A stretch of DNA of 30,853 nucleotides from UPXZ01 sp047973025 (GCA_047973025.1 JBKEBE010000059.1:1-30853), one strand, 5' to 3'; positions 15,762 to 25,935 are shown, numbered from the stretch's first letter. Translations and numbers: made by a program. The notes: generated from the sequence alone by a model not told the origin.

Positions 15762-18491
15762 TCATAAGTCGTAAGTAAGTCCGAGGCTGATACTCGTCCC
15801 TTTCTTAAACTCATTCAGAATAATGTCTTGACCCGACGTGGTGGCACGTGTCAATCGGAAAGCCGGATCAAGAATATTCAAAGCTTTCAGTTTTACGGTA
15901 CAATTTTTATTGATTTTTGAAGAAGAGATAAATTCCAATGTTGGTACTCCTTCTTCTACAATATCTTGGTAGCCTAAAGCTCCTATGGTGTGAATCCGAC
16001 TGCTGAAATAATTGAAAACCAGCGTGTTGATTAGATTTACATCCCGAAGGGAATATTGGTGTGAAATGTCAAAATTCAGAATGAAAGGAGCAGCTCCTTC
16101 CAATTGTGTCTTGCGTGATTGTCTCTTTCCGTTGAAATCGGTATAGGGTACGGTTAACTCGGTATGGATATACGACGCGTTTAACCCAACGGATAATTTA
16201 TTCGCTTTTTCAGCGGTGGAGTGCGTGTATGAAAAAATGTTCTTTCTTATTTCCAGTTCCGCGCCGACGACGCAAGCAAAATCACTAATATTTCGATAGG
16301 TTAATAATCCGGCAGAGTTTCCAATATCCACCCGTGCAATCGGATTCACAATGTGTTTGTAAAACCCGGTCAACGAGATTAGTTCCGAAGGCGAAAGGTA
16401 AACATCCCATTTCACATCGGCATTGTAATTTTCAGATTGCTTCAGATCCGGATTGCCCTGACTGGCAAATGTAATATTCACGTATTGGTAAGGAGATATT
16501 TCTTTGGATTGGGGCAACGTGTATGTTTTACTCAATCCAAGACGTAGTACGTTTTTTGCGTTCACGGTGTATTTCAAATTCAAACTCGGCAGGGCGAACC
16601 ATTTGTTGATGCTGTTTTCGCCCGGGACAACGTGCTGGACATGATAATCTACTGTCATGTCCACTCGATCAAATTTTACACCGGCATTTGCCAATAAACG
16701 GGTGGCAAGTTGATAATTCACTTCGGCATAAGGCGAGTGGATAAATTTTGTTACCCGATACTTGTTTATCTCCCCTTCCATCATTCGGAATTTGCCGGCA
16801 TCTAAGCCCAACTGGTTATAACTATCATCTAATCGCAGGTTGTTGATATCGTAGCTGCCGCTTACCGCTGAAAAATTGTATTCCACCGATTGAAAGTTGT
16901 CATCTATCCATCTGCCGTTGTAGCCTATTCGGAGGTTGGATAACTTGTTATCGCGTTTATCGTTCAATTTATAGATTAAACTCAGTTTGGCGTTAAAGTC
17001 GTTTTCTTTGAGTAGCGAGTAGAATCGTTTTTGACGGTTACTTCCGGTTAAGATATAATTCTCGGCATCTTTCTTGGACAAATAGTTTTCCCGGCGATCC
17101 GGCTCGGAACCTGTTACACTATTATGTGAAACACCCACGGTCACTCTCGATTTTTCGTTCAATTTCCAATCGGATGAAAGTTGGTTGGTAAAAAGCAGGT
17201 TGTCATTTGCCTGCTGGCGTCGCAAAAATCCCTCATACGTATCGCTATCCTGATGACGTTCGCTGTTGTAACCAAGGTATTCGCCAACATACGCGTCGTT
17301 GGCGTGAACCATCATGAAGTTGTAGCTTAATTGATGCGAATTAAATCCGTATAAAACGTTTATTAACGCGAGTTGACCGGTATTTGTCGTATATTTTTTC
17401 CCTTTTTGATCCTGATAAATGATACCGGCTGTATTGGAATTACGAACGATTTCATCGGTAACGGCGTAGCTTTTGCTGTGCGATGCCACTACGTACAAAG
17501 ACAACGGATTAGCTTTGTCTCCAATCGTATAGCTTTTTCCGCCGGACAAACCGACTCCCTGATTCAAAGGTAAAACCGAGTGTGGATCAAGGCTGTTTTT
17601 GAACGAAAAGACATTTCCATCCGGTCTTCTTCGGTCTGAAAAACCAAAATAATCAGTTCCCGATTGTTTCAAATAATCACTTTGTAGTGCGTCAAAATTA
17701 GCTCCGATAGACGCGTCAATACTAAACGATCGCGTGCCTACCAATTCTTTGGAAGCAATATCAATAACCGCTCCACCCACATCTCCCGCGAGCGAACTGT
17801 CAAAAACTTTATTCACACCGATGCTCCGGATAACGTCTGTACCAAAGAAATCCAGAGCGATGTTCTTGTATTCCGGATCTTCCGAAGGTATTGGAAACCC
17901 ATTCAGATAAGTAGCGTTGTAACGGTCGCCAAGTCCGCGAACAAATACATTTTTTACACCTTCCTGCTTAGATATTCCAGCTACGTTAGCGACTGCGCCT
18001 TCCGCATTGCTTATACCCTTTCGGGACATCTCCTTAGCTCCAACGGCTTGAGTTGCAAGTAGTGCTTTTTTTTGTTCGAGTAGTAGGATGTTTTCGCTTT
18101 CGCGATTGGCTCTGGCAATCACTTGTACTTCGCTCAACGTGATTTCAGCTGATTCGAGAGGAATGTTGAGTTCCGTTTCTTTACCGGCTTCAACCGATAC
18201 ATTGGCATTTGTTTGGGATTGGTAGGATACGTAGGAAATGGTTAAATCGTAGCTTCCTTGTTTTAAATTTGAAAGGGTGTAATTCCCGTCAAAATCGGTC
18301 GCGCTTCCTATGGTGGTTCCGTTTACGACTACCGATGCCCCGATGAGCGGTTCTTTATCCAAGGCGTCAAATACGTGTCCTTTGATACTCCCGTTTTGCG
18401 CATACAGGATAGACACGGACGAAATAACGACTAAGAGCAATAATTTTTTTTTCGGGAACAGACTTACAGTCAGGAATTTTGTCTTTTTCAT
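15762..18491 (-). CDS. TonB-dependent outer-membrane receptor with CarboxypepD_reg-like N-terminal domain
   Basis: 909 residues. The signal peptide ends at about residue 31 (SVSILYA-QNG). Residues ~34-115 form a carboxypeptidase-D regulatory-like beta-sandwich (IKGHVFDALDKEPLIGASV; ATDFDGNYTLSNL). The plug runs ~140-250, with VFVRGLGDRYNATYLNG and AGDVGGAVIDIASKE characteristic of the TonB receptor plug. A ~650-residue barrel follows and ends in SLGLTYDL with the aromatic-poor final strand. This is not a SusC: no SusD partner or SusC-length barrel is present, and the neighbour is a beta-helix lipoprotein instead. Receptors of this type import siderophores, oligopeptides or glycans; the ligand is unknown. 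It is the first gene of the apparent two-gene operon. No Bacteroidota -7 match was found in its upstream region. Confidence 0.93.
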   Translation of the reverse strand: MKKTKFLTVSLFPKKKLLLLVVISSVSILYAQNGSIKGHVFDALDKEPLIGASVVVNGTTIGSATDFDGNYTLSNLKQGSYDLTISYVSYQSQTNANVSVEAGKETELNIPLESAEITLSEVQVIARANRESENILLLEQKKALLATQAVGAKEMSRKGISNAEGAVANVAGISKQEGVKNVFVRGLGDRYNATYLNGFPIPSEDPEYKNIALDFFGTDVIRSIGVNKVFDSSLAGDVGGAVIDIASKELVGTRSFSIDASIGANFDALQSDYLKQSGTDYFGFSDRRRPDGNVFSFKNSLDPHSVLPLNQGVGLSGGKSYTIGDKANPLSLYVVASHSKSYAVTDEIVRNSNTAGIIYQDQKGKKYTTNTGQLALINVLYGFNSHQLSYNFMMVHANDAYVGEYLGYNSERHQDSDTYEGFLRRQQANDNLLFTNQLSSDWKLNEKSRVTVGVSHNSVTGSEPDRRENYLSKKDAENYILTGSNRQKRFYSLLKENDFNAKLSLIYKLNDKRDNKLSNLRIGYNGRWIDDNFQSVEYNFSAVSGSYDINNLRLDDSYNQLGLDAGKFRMMEGEINKYRVTKFIHSPYAEVNYQLATRLLANAGVKFDRVDMTVDYHVQHVVPGENSINKWFALPSLNLKYTVNAKNVLRLGLSKTYTLPQSKEISPYQYVNITFASQGNPDLKQSENYNADVKWDVYLSPSELISLTGFYKHIVNPIARVDIGNSAGLLTYRNISDFACVVGAELEIRKNIFSYTHSTAEKANKLSVGLNASYIHTELTVPYTDFNGKRQSRKTQLEGAAPFILNFDISHQYSLRDVNLINTLVFNYFSSRIHTIGALGYQDIVEEGVPTLEFISSSKINKNCTVKLKALNILDPAFRLTRATTSGQDIILNEFKKGTSISLGLTYDL

Positions 18492-18772
18492 TCAAATAAT
18501 CATAAATTTTCGATGCAAAATTCATACTTTGCTGTTACAGTTGAATGTTATACCTATTACAAATCACGAAAAAACTATTACATTCCTATTAATTTGGGAG
18601 TATGTAGTTTTTAACTGCATCAAGACATAATTCCAAACCAACCATAATTTAGACGAGAACTAATAAAGTTAGTCTGTAATGCGTTTGATGACAGTAAACT
18701 TTTAATTCTTCTAAATCCCTTTCTTATGATATCCTATTCGCGACTGTACTTGATCGCTTGCGTAAAATCAAC
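18492..18772. other. Divergent intergenic region between the TonB receptor and leuS
   Basis: AT-rich, no gene supported on either strand. It must hold the promoters of both neighbours; a plausible one for leuS lies just to its right. No hairpin, repeat or operator stands out. Confidence 0.4.
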
Positions 18773-18804
18773 TTTCTCTTTTTAGGTAATTTTTAGTAAC
18801 TTTG
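18773..18804 (+). promoter_or_regulatory. Promoter of leuS
   Basis: TAACTTTG at 18797-18804 matches the Bacteroidota -7 box exactly; TTTC lies 20-21 nt upstream in the -33 position. It precedes the ATG at 18838 by 33 nt and overlaps the upstream in-frame TTG at 18802, which argues against that TTG as the start. Confidence 0.6.
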
Positions 18805-18837
18805 CATCCAATTTTTTCATCCTTACCAATCATATTT

Positions 18838-21594
18838 ATGGAATATAATTTCGGAGAAATCGAGCAAAAATGGCAACAGTATTGGATTGACAATAAAACC
18901 TATAAAGTAGAGATTGATCCTTCCAAACCTAAATTTTATGTGTTAGACATGTTTCCCTATCCATCCGGCGCAGGATTGCATGTTGGACATCCGCTGGGTT
19001 ACATTGCGTCCGATATTTACAGCCGATACAAACGGCTTCAAGGTTTCAATGTGCTTCATCCGATGGGGTACGACGCTTACGGACTACCTGCTGAACAATA
19101 TGCCATCCAAACCGGACAGCATCCTGCTATAACCACGCAGAATAACATTGCCCGATACAGGGAACAATTGGACAAAATCGGATTCTCGTATGATTGGGAT
19201 CGAGAAATTCGTACTTGTGATCCCGATTACTACAAATGGACACAATGGGCTTTTATCCAACTGTTTAACTCATATTACTGCAACCAAACCAAACAAGCTC
19301 GTCCCATATTGGAACTTGTAAAAGCTTTTGCAAGCCAAGGAACACAAGATTTGGATTTGGCTTGTTCAGAAGAAATGAGTTTTACCGCTGACGAATGGAA
19401 CCGTAAATCCGAAAAAGAGCAACAAGAAATACTGTTGAATTACAGAATAGCCTATCTTGCCGATTTGAAAGTGAATTGGTGTGCCGCGCTGGGTACGGTA
19501 CTCGCCAACGATGAAGTTAGCGAAGGTTTGTCCATCCGAGGAGGACACCCCGTGGAACAAAAAGTGATGCGCCAATGGAGCTTGCGCGTATCGGCTTACG
19601 CCCAACGATTGCTGGATGGACTGGATACAATAGACTGGACAGATTCGCTCAAAGAAACGCAAAAAAACTGGATTGGACGAAGTGAAGGAGCCGAGATGCG
19701 ATTCAAACTCAAAGACAACAATTTCGGATTTGATGTGTTTACCACGCGCGCCGATACTATTTTTGGGGTAACATTCATGGTGCTTGCTCCAGAAAGTGAG
19801 TTGGTGGATACTTGTACCACGCCCGAACAAATTGAAGCGGTACAAAATTACATTAATTCTACAAAAAAACGAACCGAACGCGAACGCATCGCCGACCGTC
19901 GCGTTACCGGTGTTTTTTCCGGCTCGTACGCGATTAATCCGGTTGCGGGAACTGAAATTCCCATTTGGATAAGCGACTATGTGCTTGCAGGATACGGTAC
20001 CGGTGCTATCATGGCTGTGCCCGCACACGATAGTCGCGATTACGCTTTTGCCAAGCATTTTGATCTACCGATTATTCCCTTGATTGAGGGGGCGGATGTG
20101 AGCGAAGAAAGTTTTGACACGAAAGAAGGCATCATGATGAATTCCGGTTTTCTGGACGGACTCACTATTCACGATGCCATTGCTAAAACCAAGGAGTATA
20201 TTGTCGAAAAAGGAATAGGCAAAGTAAAAGTAAACTACCGGCTACGCGATGCCATTTATAGTCGCCAACGCTACTGGGGAGAGCCATTTCCGGTTTATTA
20301 CAAAGATGAACTCCCTTATATGCTTGATGAGAGCAAGCTTCCGCTGGAACTTCCCGAAGTGGACAAATACCTACCTACCGAGACCGGCGAACCACCACTC
20401 GGACGTGCCAAAAACTGGGTTACCGATGATGGCTATAACTTAGAATTGAATACCATGCCCGGATTTGCAGGGTCGTCTGCCTATTACTTAAGATATATGG
20501 ACCCGAAAAACAGCAAAACCTTAGTGGGTAAAGAAGCGGACGGATACTGGCAGGATGTGGATTTATATATCGGCGGTACGGAACATGCGACCGGACATTT
20601 GATTTACAGCCGGTTTTGGAACAAATTTCTGTACGATTTGGGCTTAGTCGTAAAAGACGAACCGTTCAAAAAACTGATTAATCAGGGGATGATTCAGGGA
20701 CGAAGTAACTTTGTATATCGCGTTCAGGGAACCAATACGTTTGTTTCATTCCACCTGAAAGACCAATACGATGTTACTCCTATCCACGTGGATGTCAATA
20801 TTGTATCCAACGATGTCCTTGATACGGAAAAATTCCGAAATTGGAATCCGGAATATAAAAATGCCGAGTTTATCTTAGAAGATGGAAAATACATTTGTGG
20901 TTGGGCGGTCGAGAAAATGTCGAAATCCATGTTTAATGTTGTAAATCCGGATGATATTGTCGAAAATTATGGGGCGGATACGTTGAGACTCTACGAGATG
21001 TTTCTCGGTCCGTTGGAGCAATCAAAACCCTGGGACACGAATGGAATTGATGGCGTACATCGGTTTCTGAAAAGACTTTGGGGCTTATTTTTCGATGGAG
21101 ATACCTTAACCGTAAGTGATGAAGACGCGACCCCCGAAGAATTAAAAACACTACACAAAACCATCAAAAAAATATCGGGAGATATCGAAACGTTCTCTTA
21201 CAACACGTCGGTTTCGGCATTTATGATTTGTCTGAACGAACTCTATGCCGTGAAATGTAACAAAAAGAGTGTTCTGGAACCCCTGTCAATTATTTTAGCA
21301 CCATTCGCGCCACATATCGCCGAAGAAATGTATCATTTGCTTGGAAATACAACTTCGGTTTGCGATGCCGCTTGGCCCGAATTTAACGAAGAATACTTGA
21401 AAGAAGATTCGATAAAATATCCGATTTCATTCAACGGGAAAGTTCGATTTACCTTAGAGCTTCCGGCAGAAATGAGCAAAGACGAGATCGAAAAAATCGC
21501 GTTGGGCAACGAACAATCGGCAAAACATTTAGCCGGAAAAACACCGAAAAAAGTAATTGTTGTCCCCGGAAAAATAGTGAATATTGTGCTATGA
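18838..21594 (+). CDS. leuS: Leucyl-tRNA synthetase
   Basis: 918 residues from the ATG at 18838; the frame also has a TTG 36 nt earlier, but that overlaps the promoter and the protein normally begins MEYNF-like. It charges tRNA-Leu in the cytoplasm. The class I HIGH motif is HVGH (residues 48-51, after YPSGAGL), and KMSKS is at 693-697. Between them lies the CP1 editing domain (about 240-440), with the threonine-rich region FTTRADTIFGVTF and the GTGAIMAVPAHDSRD segment typical of the LeuRS editing pocket. The C-terminal anticodon-binding domain ends in the usual KIVNIVL-like tail. Length is at the high end of the bacterial family, as in other Bacteroidota. It overlaps the YitT gene by 4 nt (ATGA), implying translational coupling. 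Confidence 0.98.
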   Translation: MEYNFGEIEQKWQQYWIDNKTYKVEIDPSKPKFYVLDMFPYPSGAGLHVGHPLGYIASDIYSRYKRLQGFNVLHPMGYDAYGLPAEQYAIQTGQHPAITTQNNIARYREQLDKIGFSYDWDREIRTCDPDYYKWTQWAFIQLFNSYYCNQTKQARPILELVKAFASQGTQDLDLACSEEMSFTADEWNRKSEKEQQEILLNYRIAYLADLKVNWCAALGTVLANDEVSEGLSIRGGHPVEQKVMRQWSLRVSAYAQRLLDGLDTIDWTDSLKETQKNWIGRSEGAEMRFKLKDNNFGFDVFTTRADTIFGVTFMVLAPESELVDTCTTPEQIEAVQNYINSTKKRTERERIADRRVTGVFSGSYAINPVAGTEIPIWISDYVLAGYGTGAIMAVPAHDSRDYAFAKHFDLPIIPLIEGADVSEESFDTKEGIMMNSGFLDGLTIHDAIAKTKEYIVEKGIGKVKVNYRLRDAIYSRQRYWGEPFPVYYKDELPYMLDESKLPLELPEVDKYLPTETGEPPLGRAKNWVTDDGYNLELNTMPGFAGSSAYYLRYMDPKNSKTLVGKEADGYWQDVDLYIGGTEHATGHLIYSRFWNKFLYDLGLVVKDEPFKKLINQGMIQGRSNFVYRVQGTNTFVSFHLKDQYDVTPIHVDVNIVSNDVLDTEKFRNWNPEYKNAEFILEDGKYICGWAVEKMSKSMFNVVNPDDIVENYGADTLRLYEMFLGPLEQSKPWDTNGIDGVHRFLKRLWGLFFDGDTLTVSDEDATPEELKTLHKTIKKISGDIETFSYNTSVSAFMICLNELYAVKCNKKSVLEPLSIILAPFAPHIAEEMYHLLGNTTSVCDAAWPEFNEEYLKEDSIKYPISFNGKVRFTLELPAEMSKDEIEKIALGNEQSAKHLAGKTPKKVIVVPGKIVNIVL

Positions 21595-22466
21595 GCGCGA
21601 AAACAAAAAAAAGTTATCTTAAATCTTTCTATTGGAAAGATTCTGTTTTGATGTTTCTCGGGTTAATTGCTTATGCAGTAGGATTAACCGGATTTCTGCT
21701 TCCCAATAAAATTGTAACCGGCGGACTTGCGGGCGTTACCGTTTTAATCAAATCGGCGACCGATATTCCCATTTGGATTTCTTACGTCAGTATCAATGCA
21801 GTTTTACTGATTGTTGCTTGGCGAGTAGTCGGTAAAAGTTTCGTAATCAAGACTATAATAAGCGTGGCGGTATTGACCATACTGCTTCGCTACGGAGAAG
21901 TATATATTACTGCACCCATTATACACGCCGATGCTTTGCTCTCGTCGATTATAGGAGCGATATTTTGCGGAGCAGGCTTGGGAATGGTATATTCCGCCAA
22001 CGGGAGTACCGGCGGAACGGACATTATCGGGGCGGTTGTTACCAAATACCGTCATGTGAGCATGGGTCGTGTCCTGCTACTTGTGGATGTGTTGATTGTC
22101 AGTTCATCTTTTTTCCTTTTCCGGAGTGTGGAAAAAATTGCCATAGGTCTTATTGTGATGGCAGTCATGTATTATGCCGTAGATGTAGTCATCAGCGGTA
22201 TGCGGCAGTCGGTTCAATTTTTTATCTTTACGTCCAAACACGAAGAAGTGGCTAACCACATCAATTCTGAAATTAGACGCGGCTGTACCATTATTGACGG
22301 AATGGGATGGTATTCCAAAAAAACACAAAAAATCATTATCGTCATGGCACGCAAAACGGAATCAACATCTATTTTTCGTTTGGTAAAAAGCATTGATCAG
22401 GATGCTTTTATTACGCAAGCCAATGTCGTGGGCGTTTACGGGAAAGGATTTGATGTGTTGCGCTGA
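21591..22466 (+). CDS. YitT family membrane protein (DUF161 + DUF2179)
   Basis: 291 residues. Residues ~15-210 hold five to six membrane spans with the family's repeated motifs GFLLPNKIVTGGLAGV (near 35-50) and NGSTGGTDIIGAVV (near 136-149). Residues ~225-285 are a soluble DUF2179 domain (RGCTIIDGMGWYSKKTQKII; QDAFITQANVVGVYGKGF) thought to bind a ligand and resembling ACT/PII-like folds. The function of the family is not established; a transport role is often assumed. Its ATG overlaps the leuS stop codon (ATGA), so it is expressed with leuS. A hairpin with T8 follows. Length is standard. Confidence 0.92.
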   Translation: MSAKTKKSYLKSFYWKDSVLMFLGLIAYAVGLTGFLLPNKIVTGGLAGVTVLIKSATDIPIWISYVSINAVLLIVAWRVVGKSFVIKTIISVAVLTILLRYGEVYITAPIIHADALLSSIIGAIFCGAGLGMVYSANGSTGGTDIIGAVVTKYRHVSMGRVLLLVDVLIVSSSFFLFRSVEKIAIGLIVMAVMYYAVDVVISGMRQSVQFFIFTSKHEEVANHINSEIRRGCTIIDGMGWYSKKTQKIIIVMARKTESTSIFRLVKSIDQDAFITQANVVGVYGKGFDVLR

Positions 22467-22478
22467 AAAGAAAAGTAC

Positions 22479-22527
22479 GAAACAAGTCGGTAGCGTTTTA
22501 TATTTGCTACAAACGTTTCTTTTTTTT
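22479..22527 (+). terminator. Probable terminator of leuS-yitT
   Basis: A two-part stem, GAAAC/GTTTC outside and GTAGC/GCTAC inside, followed by a run of T residues. It begins 13 nt after the yitT stop codon. The inner loop is AT-rich, so stability is moderate. Confidence 0.55.
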
Positions 22528-22574
22528 ATTTGCTTTGTGTCCTGTTGTTTAAGTGAAATTTAACTTACGTATTC

Positions 22575-23360
22575 ATGCAAGAAAGACATTCAGATCGAAA
22601 ACGCTATTTCAACGAACAGGCGTATATTACCGAAAAATATATTCTACCATATGTTGAAAATGTACTAACAATCACAGACGGCATGACGGTTGGCGAAATT
22701 GGCTGTGGAGAGGGCGGAAATCTAAAACCTTTTTTGGATAAGGGATGTGCTATTGTAGGGATTGACATTGCCACCAATAAGATACAAAATGCCAAACGAT
22801 ATTACGAAACAGATCCGAATAAGTCAAAGACTACTTTCATCGCGGAAGATATCTATAATATCAACGCAGAAGATATTGAAAGCTTGGATCTGATACTCAT
22901 GCGCGATACCATCGAACATATCCCCGATCAAGAAAAATTCTTAGGAAAATTAAGGTCATTTCTCAAACCAAATGGATGTGTTTTTTTTGGATTTCCCCCC
23001 TGGCGAATGCCATTTGGTGGTCATCAGCAAATCTGTGAGACTAAAATCTTAAGCATATTACCCTACTACCACCTGCTGCCCCGAAAGCTATATGAGTCGA
23101 TTCTCCGGCTCGGAGAGAGTGACGCGAAAATTCAGACGCTTGGAGAAATAAAAGAAACGGGCATCAGTATAAATACATTTAAAAAGTACCTATACAGAAA
23201 CAATTATCGTATCGCGAAAGAAACTTTCTTTCTGATAAACCCCGGCTACGAAGCTAAATTTCACTTGAAACCCCGGAAAGTACCCAAATTGATTGCCATT
23301 CCTTTCATCAGAGATTTTTATACTACGGCATATTACTGTGTCGTGAAACTTAACAACTAA
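22575..23360 (+). CDS. Class I SAM-dependent methyltransferase
   Basis: 261 residues, soluble. SAM-binding motif I is VGEIGCGEGGN (residues 39-49), followed by the acidic residue ending strand 2 in GIDIA (Asp64). Motif II/III is LILMRDTIEHIPD (about 106-118). After residue 140 comes a hydrophobic, Pro/Trp-rich stretch (FFGFPPWRMPFGGHQQ) and a basic C-terminal region, a pattern seen in Methyltransf_11/23 enzymes that act on lipids or sugars. The substrate is unknown. It lies alone between the leuS-yitT terminator and the lysC promoter, so it has its own promoter, which I could not locate. The ATG start is the first in the frame. Confidence 0.88.
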   Translation: MQERHSDRKRYFNEQAYITEKYILPYVENVLTITDGMTVGEIGCGEGGNLKPFLDKGCAIVGIDIATNKIQNAKRYYETDPNKSKTTFIAEDIYNINAEDIESLDLILMRDTIEHIPDQEKFLGKLRSFLKPNGCVFFGFPPWRMPFGGHQQICETKILSILPYYHLLPRKLYESILRLGESDAKIQTLGEIKETGISINTFKKYLYRNNYRIAKETFFLINPGYEAKFHLKPRKVPKLIAIPFIRDFYTTAYYCVVKLNN

Positions 23361-23420
23361 ACAGACAAGTTACGGATTTGATTTTTGCGGAATGGGCGTA
23401 TGAAAACCGGATTTTTTTTG

Positions 23421-23428
23421 TAAGTTTG
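23421..23428 (+). promoter_or_regulatory. -7 element of the lysC-lysA operon
   Basis: TAAGTTTG, an exact TAnnTTTG match, 32 nt before the lysC ATG. No good -33 element at standard spacing. Confidence 0.5.
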
Positions 23429-23460
23429 CAACCGATTTAAATACAGGAAATTTACAGAAA

Positions 23461-24771
23461 ATGAAAGTACTCAAATTCGGCGGTACGTCCGTTGGTTCGG
23501 CAGAACGCATCAGAGATGTAGCTAAATTGATAAATGATGGAGAGCAAAAAATTGTTGTTCTCTCTGCCATGTCCGGCACGACAAACAGCTTGGTCGAAAT
23601 AGCTGATTATTTCTATAAAAACAACGCTTCCGGCGCGATGGAAAAAATCAACTTATTAGAGACCAAATACATGGAGACAATCCAAGCACTTTATTCCGAC
23701 GAAGTATTTGCCGGAAAAGCGCGGGAAATAATCCACGGGATATTCGAATACCTACGTTCTTTCTCAAAAAGCGTATTTACCATTTTTGAAGAAAAAGCGA
23801 TTTTGGCGCAAGGCGAATTGCTTTCTACGAATATGGTGCAACTTTATCTCGAAAATACAGGGGTAAACAGCGCGCTAATTTCTGCATTGGATTTTATGCG
23901 GATCGACAAAAACGCGGAGCCGGATAATTCTTTCATTTCCGAACACCTAAACCGGATTTTGAGCGAAGTGCCTGAAGCCGATATTTACATCACGCAGGGA
24001 TACATTTGTCGAAACTTTTATGGCGAAATTGATAATTTACAGCGGGGAGGAAGCGACTATACCGCTTCACTCATTGGGGCGGCCGTCAAAGCCAAAGAAA
24101 TTCAAATTTGGACAGATATTGACGGGATGCACAACAACGACCCACGGTACGTAGAAGGAACGAAACCCGTCCCGATGCTTCATTTCGAAGAAGCTGCCGA
24201 ACTCGCTTACTTCGGCGCGAAAATTCTACATCCGACTTGTATTCTTCCCGCAAAACTGAACAACATTCCGGTACGTCTGCTCAACACGATGGAACCGGAT
24301 GCCCCCGGCACTTTAATTTCAAACAAATCGAAAAAAGAAGTTATCGAAGCGGTGGCAGCCAAGGACGGTATTACCGCTATTAAAATCAAATCCGGACGGA
24401 TGTTGTTGGCACACGGGTTTCTACGCAAAGTATTCGAGATTTTCGAATCGCATCAGACTTCCATCGACATGATTACCACTTCCGAAGTCGGTGTGTCTGT
24501 TACCATAGATAACAACCGTCGTCAGAACGAAATCGTCAATGATTTGAAGAAATTCGGAACTGTTACCGTGGACGAAGATATGGTCATCATTTGTGTCGTT
24601 GGCGATATGCCTTACGAGCATGTCGGTTTTCAAGCCAAAATTATTTCGGCGCTAAAAGACGTTCCGATACGAATGATTTCCTACGGTGGAAGTAATTACA
24701 ACGTATCCATATTGGTTAGTGCCAAAGACAAAAAACGTACTCTGAACCTACTAAGTGAAGCAATATTTTAA
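23461..24771 (+). CDS. lysC: Aspartate kinase (monofunctional)
   Basis: 436 residues. It phosphorylates L-aspartate with ATP, the first step of the lysine/diaminopimelate, threonine and methionine branch. The kinase signature KFGGTS is at residues 5-10, and DNLQRGGSDYTASL, the usual G-RGGSDYTA motif, near 197-210. Tandem ACT domains occupy about 300-436 and probably carry allosteric feedback. There is no homoserine dehydrogenase fusion, so it is monofunctional. It is followed immediately by lysA, with the lysA ATG directly abutting its TAA, so the two are co-transcribed for DAP/lysine synthesis. Confidence 0.96.
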   Translation: MKVLKFGGTSVGSAERIRDVAKLINDGEQKIVVLSAMSGTTNSLVEIADYFYKNNASGAMEKINLLETKYMETIQALYSDEVFAGKAREIIHGIFEYLRSFSKSVFTIFEEKAILAQGELLSTNMVQLYLENTGVNSALISALDFMRIDKNAEPDNSFISEHLNRILSEVPEADIYITQGYICRNFYGEIDNLQRGGSDYTASLIGAAVKAKEIQIWTDIDGMHNNDPRYVEGTKPVPMLHFEEAAELAYFGAKILHPTCILPAKLNNIPVRLLNTMEPDAPGTLISNKSKKEVIEAVAAKDGITAIKIKSGRMLLAHGFLRKVFEIFESHQTSIDMITTSEVGVSVTIDNNRRQNEIVNDLKKFGTVTVDEDMVIICVVGDMPYEHVGFQAKIISALKDVPIRMISYGGSNYNVSILVSAKDKKRTLNLLSEAIF

Positions 24772-25935
24772 ATGATAAAAGCAAATTACCCGATAGATAA
24801 ATTTCAACAGATTGAAACACCGTTTTATTACTACGACATGAAAGTGTTACGAAAAACGTTGTCCGAAATCAACCGGCAAACCCAAGGTGTGCCATTTGTC
24901 GTGCATTACGCGTTGAAAGCAAATGTTAATCCCATTATACTTTCCGAAATAAAAAAGGCAGGACTTGGAGCCGATTGTGTAAGTGGCGGCGAAGTTCAAG
25001 CGGCTATCGATGCCGGAATTTCACCGTCTATGATTGCTTTTGCCGGTGTCGGAAAAGCCGATTGGGAAATCAATTTGGCGTTGGATTATGATATTTTCTG
25101 CTTCAACGTTGAAAGCGTTCCCGAATTGGAAGTAATCAACGAATTGGCTGTGGTAAAAGGAAAAACAGCATCGGTAGCGCTACGAATCAACCCGAATGTG
25201 GATGCGCATACGCACCACAAAATCACTACGGGACTGAACGAAAATAAATTCGGTATCAATATGGAAGACATGGAAAAAGTTACCGAACTCGTCCGGCATC
25301 TTCCCAACGTAAACCTTATCGGCATACATTTTCATATCGGCTCTCAAATTACCGATCTTACGGCTTTTCAAGATTTGTGCGTTCGCTTGAAGAAAATTCA
25401 AGAATTTTTTGCCGACAAAAATATCTTGTTACAACACATCAACGTGGGTGGCGGGTTAGGTGTCAATTATGAACACCCCAACCATTTCCCAATTCCGGAT
25501 TTTGATGCCTATTTTCGTATTTTCAAAGAACATGTACAACTAAAGGATGGGCAGACACTCCATTTTGAACTTGGTCGCTCTATCGCCGCGCAATGCGGCT
25601 CGCTTATTTCTCGTGTACTTTACGTGAAACAAGGTAGTCAGAAGAAATTCGCGATATTGGATGCCGGTTTTACGGAATTGTTGCGACCGGCTTTGTATGG
25701 AGCTTATCACCGTATTGAAAATCTGACTTCCGAATTGCCCGAAGAAGCGTACGATGTTGTCGGACCGATATGCGAATCGAGTGATGTATTCGCGAAGGCG
25801 TGTTACATCAACAAGCCAAAACGTGGCGACCTCATCGCTCTACGTACTGCCGGAGCTTACGGCGAGATAATGGCTTCGCAGTACAATCTCCGTCGCTTGT
25901 CCAAGGGACATAGCTCGGACGAGTTTGATGCTTAA
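24772..25935 (+). CDS. lysA: Diaminopimelate decarboxylase
   Basis: 387 residues. A PLP-dependent fold III enzyme that converts meso-diaminopimelate to L-lysine and CO2 in the cytoplasm. PLP-binding Lys49 lies in HYALKANVNP. Other family marks are the HFHIGSQI segment near 185, the Gly-rich INVGGGLGVN near 223 and CESSDVFA near 325, where the Cys belongs to the active site. Length is a little below the ~410-420 common in other phyla, which matches Bacteroidota versions. Its ATG abuts the lysC stop codon with no gap. A short GCCGG/CCGGC hairpin (25942-25955) and a T8 tract (25967-25974) follow, a possible but non-canonical terminator. Confidence 0.95.
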   Translation: MIKANYPIDKFQQIETPFYYYDMKVLRKTLSEINRQTQGVPFVVHYALKANVNPIILSEIKKAGLGADCVSGGEVQAAIDAGISPSMIAFAGVGKADWEINLALDYDIFCFNVESVPELEVINELAVVKGKTASVALRINPNVDAHTHHKITTGLNENKFGINMEDMEKVTELVRHLPNVNLIGIHFHIGSQITDLTAFQDLCVRLKKIQEFFADKNILLQHINVGGGLGVNYEHPNHFPIPDFDAYFRIFKEHVQLKDGQTLHFELGRSIAAQCGSLISRVLYVKQGSQKKFAILDAGFTELLRPALYGAYHRIENLTSELPEEAYDVVGPICESSDVFAKACYINKPKRGDLIALRTAGAYGEIMASQYNLRRLSKGHSSDEFDA

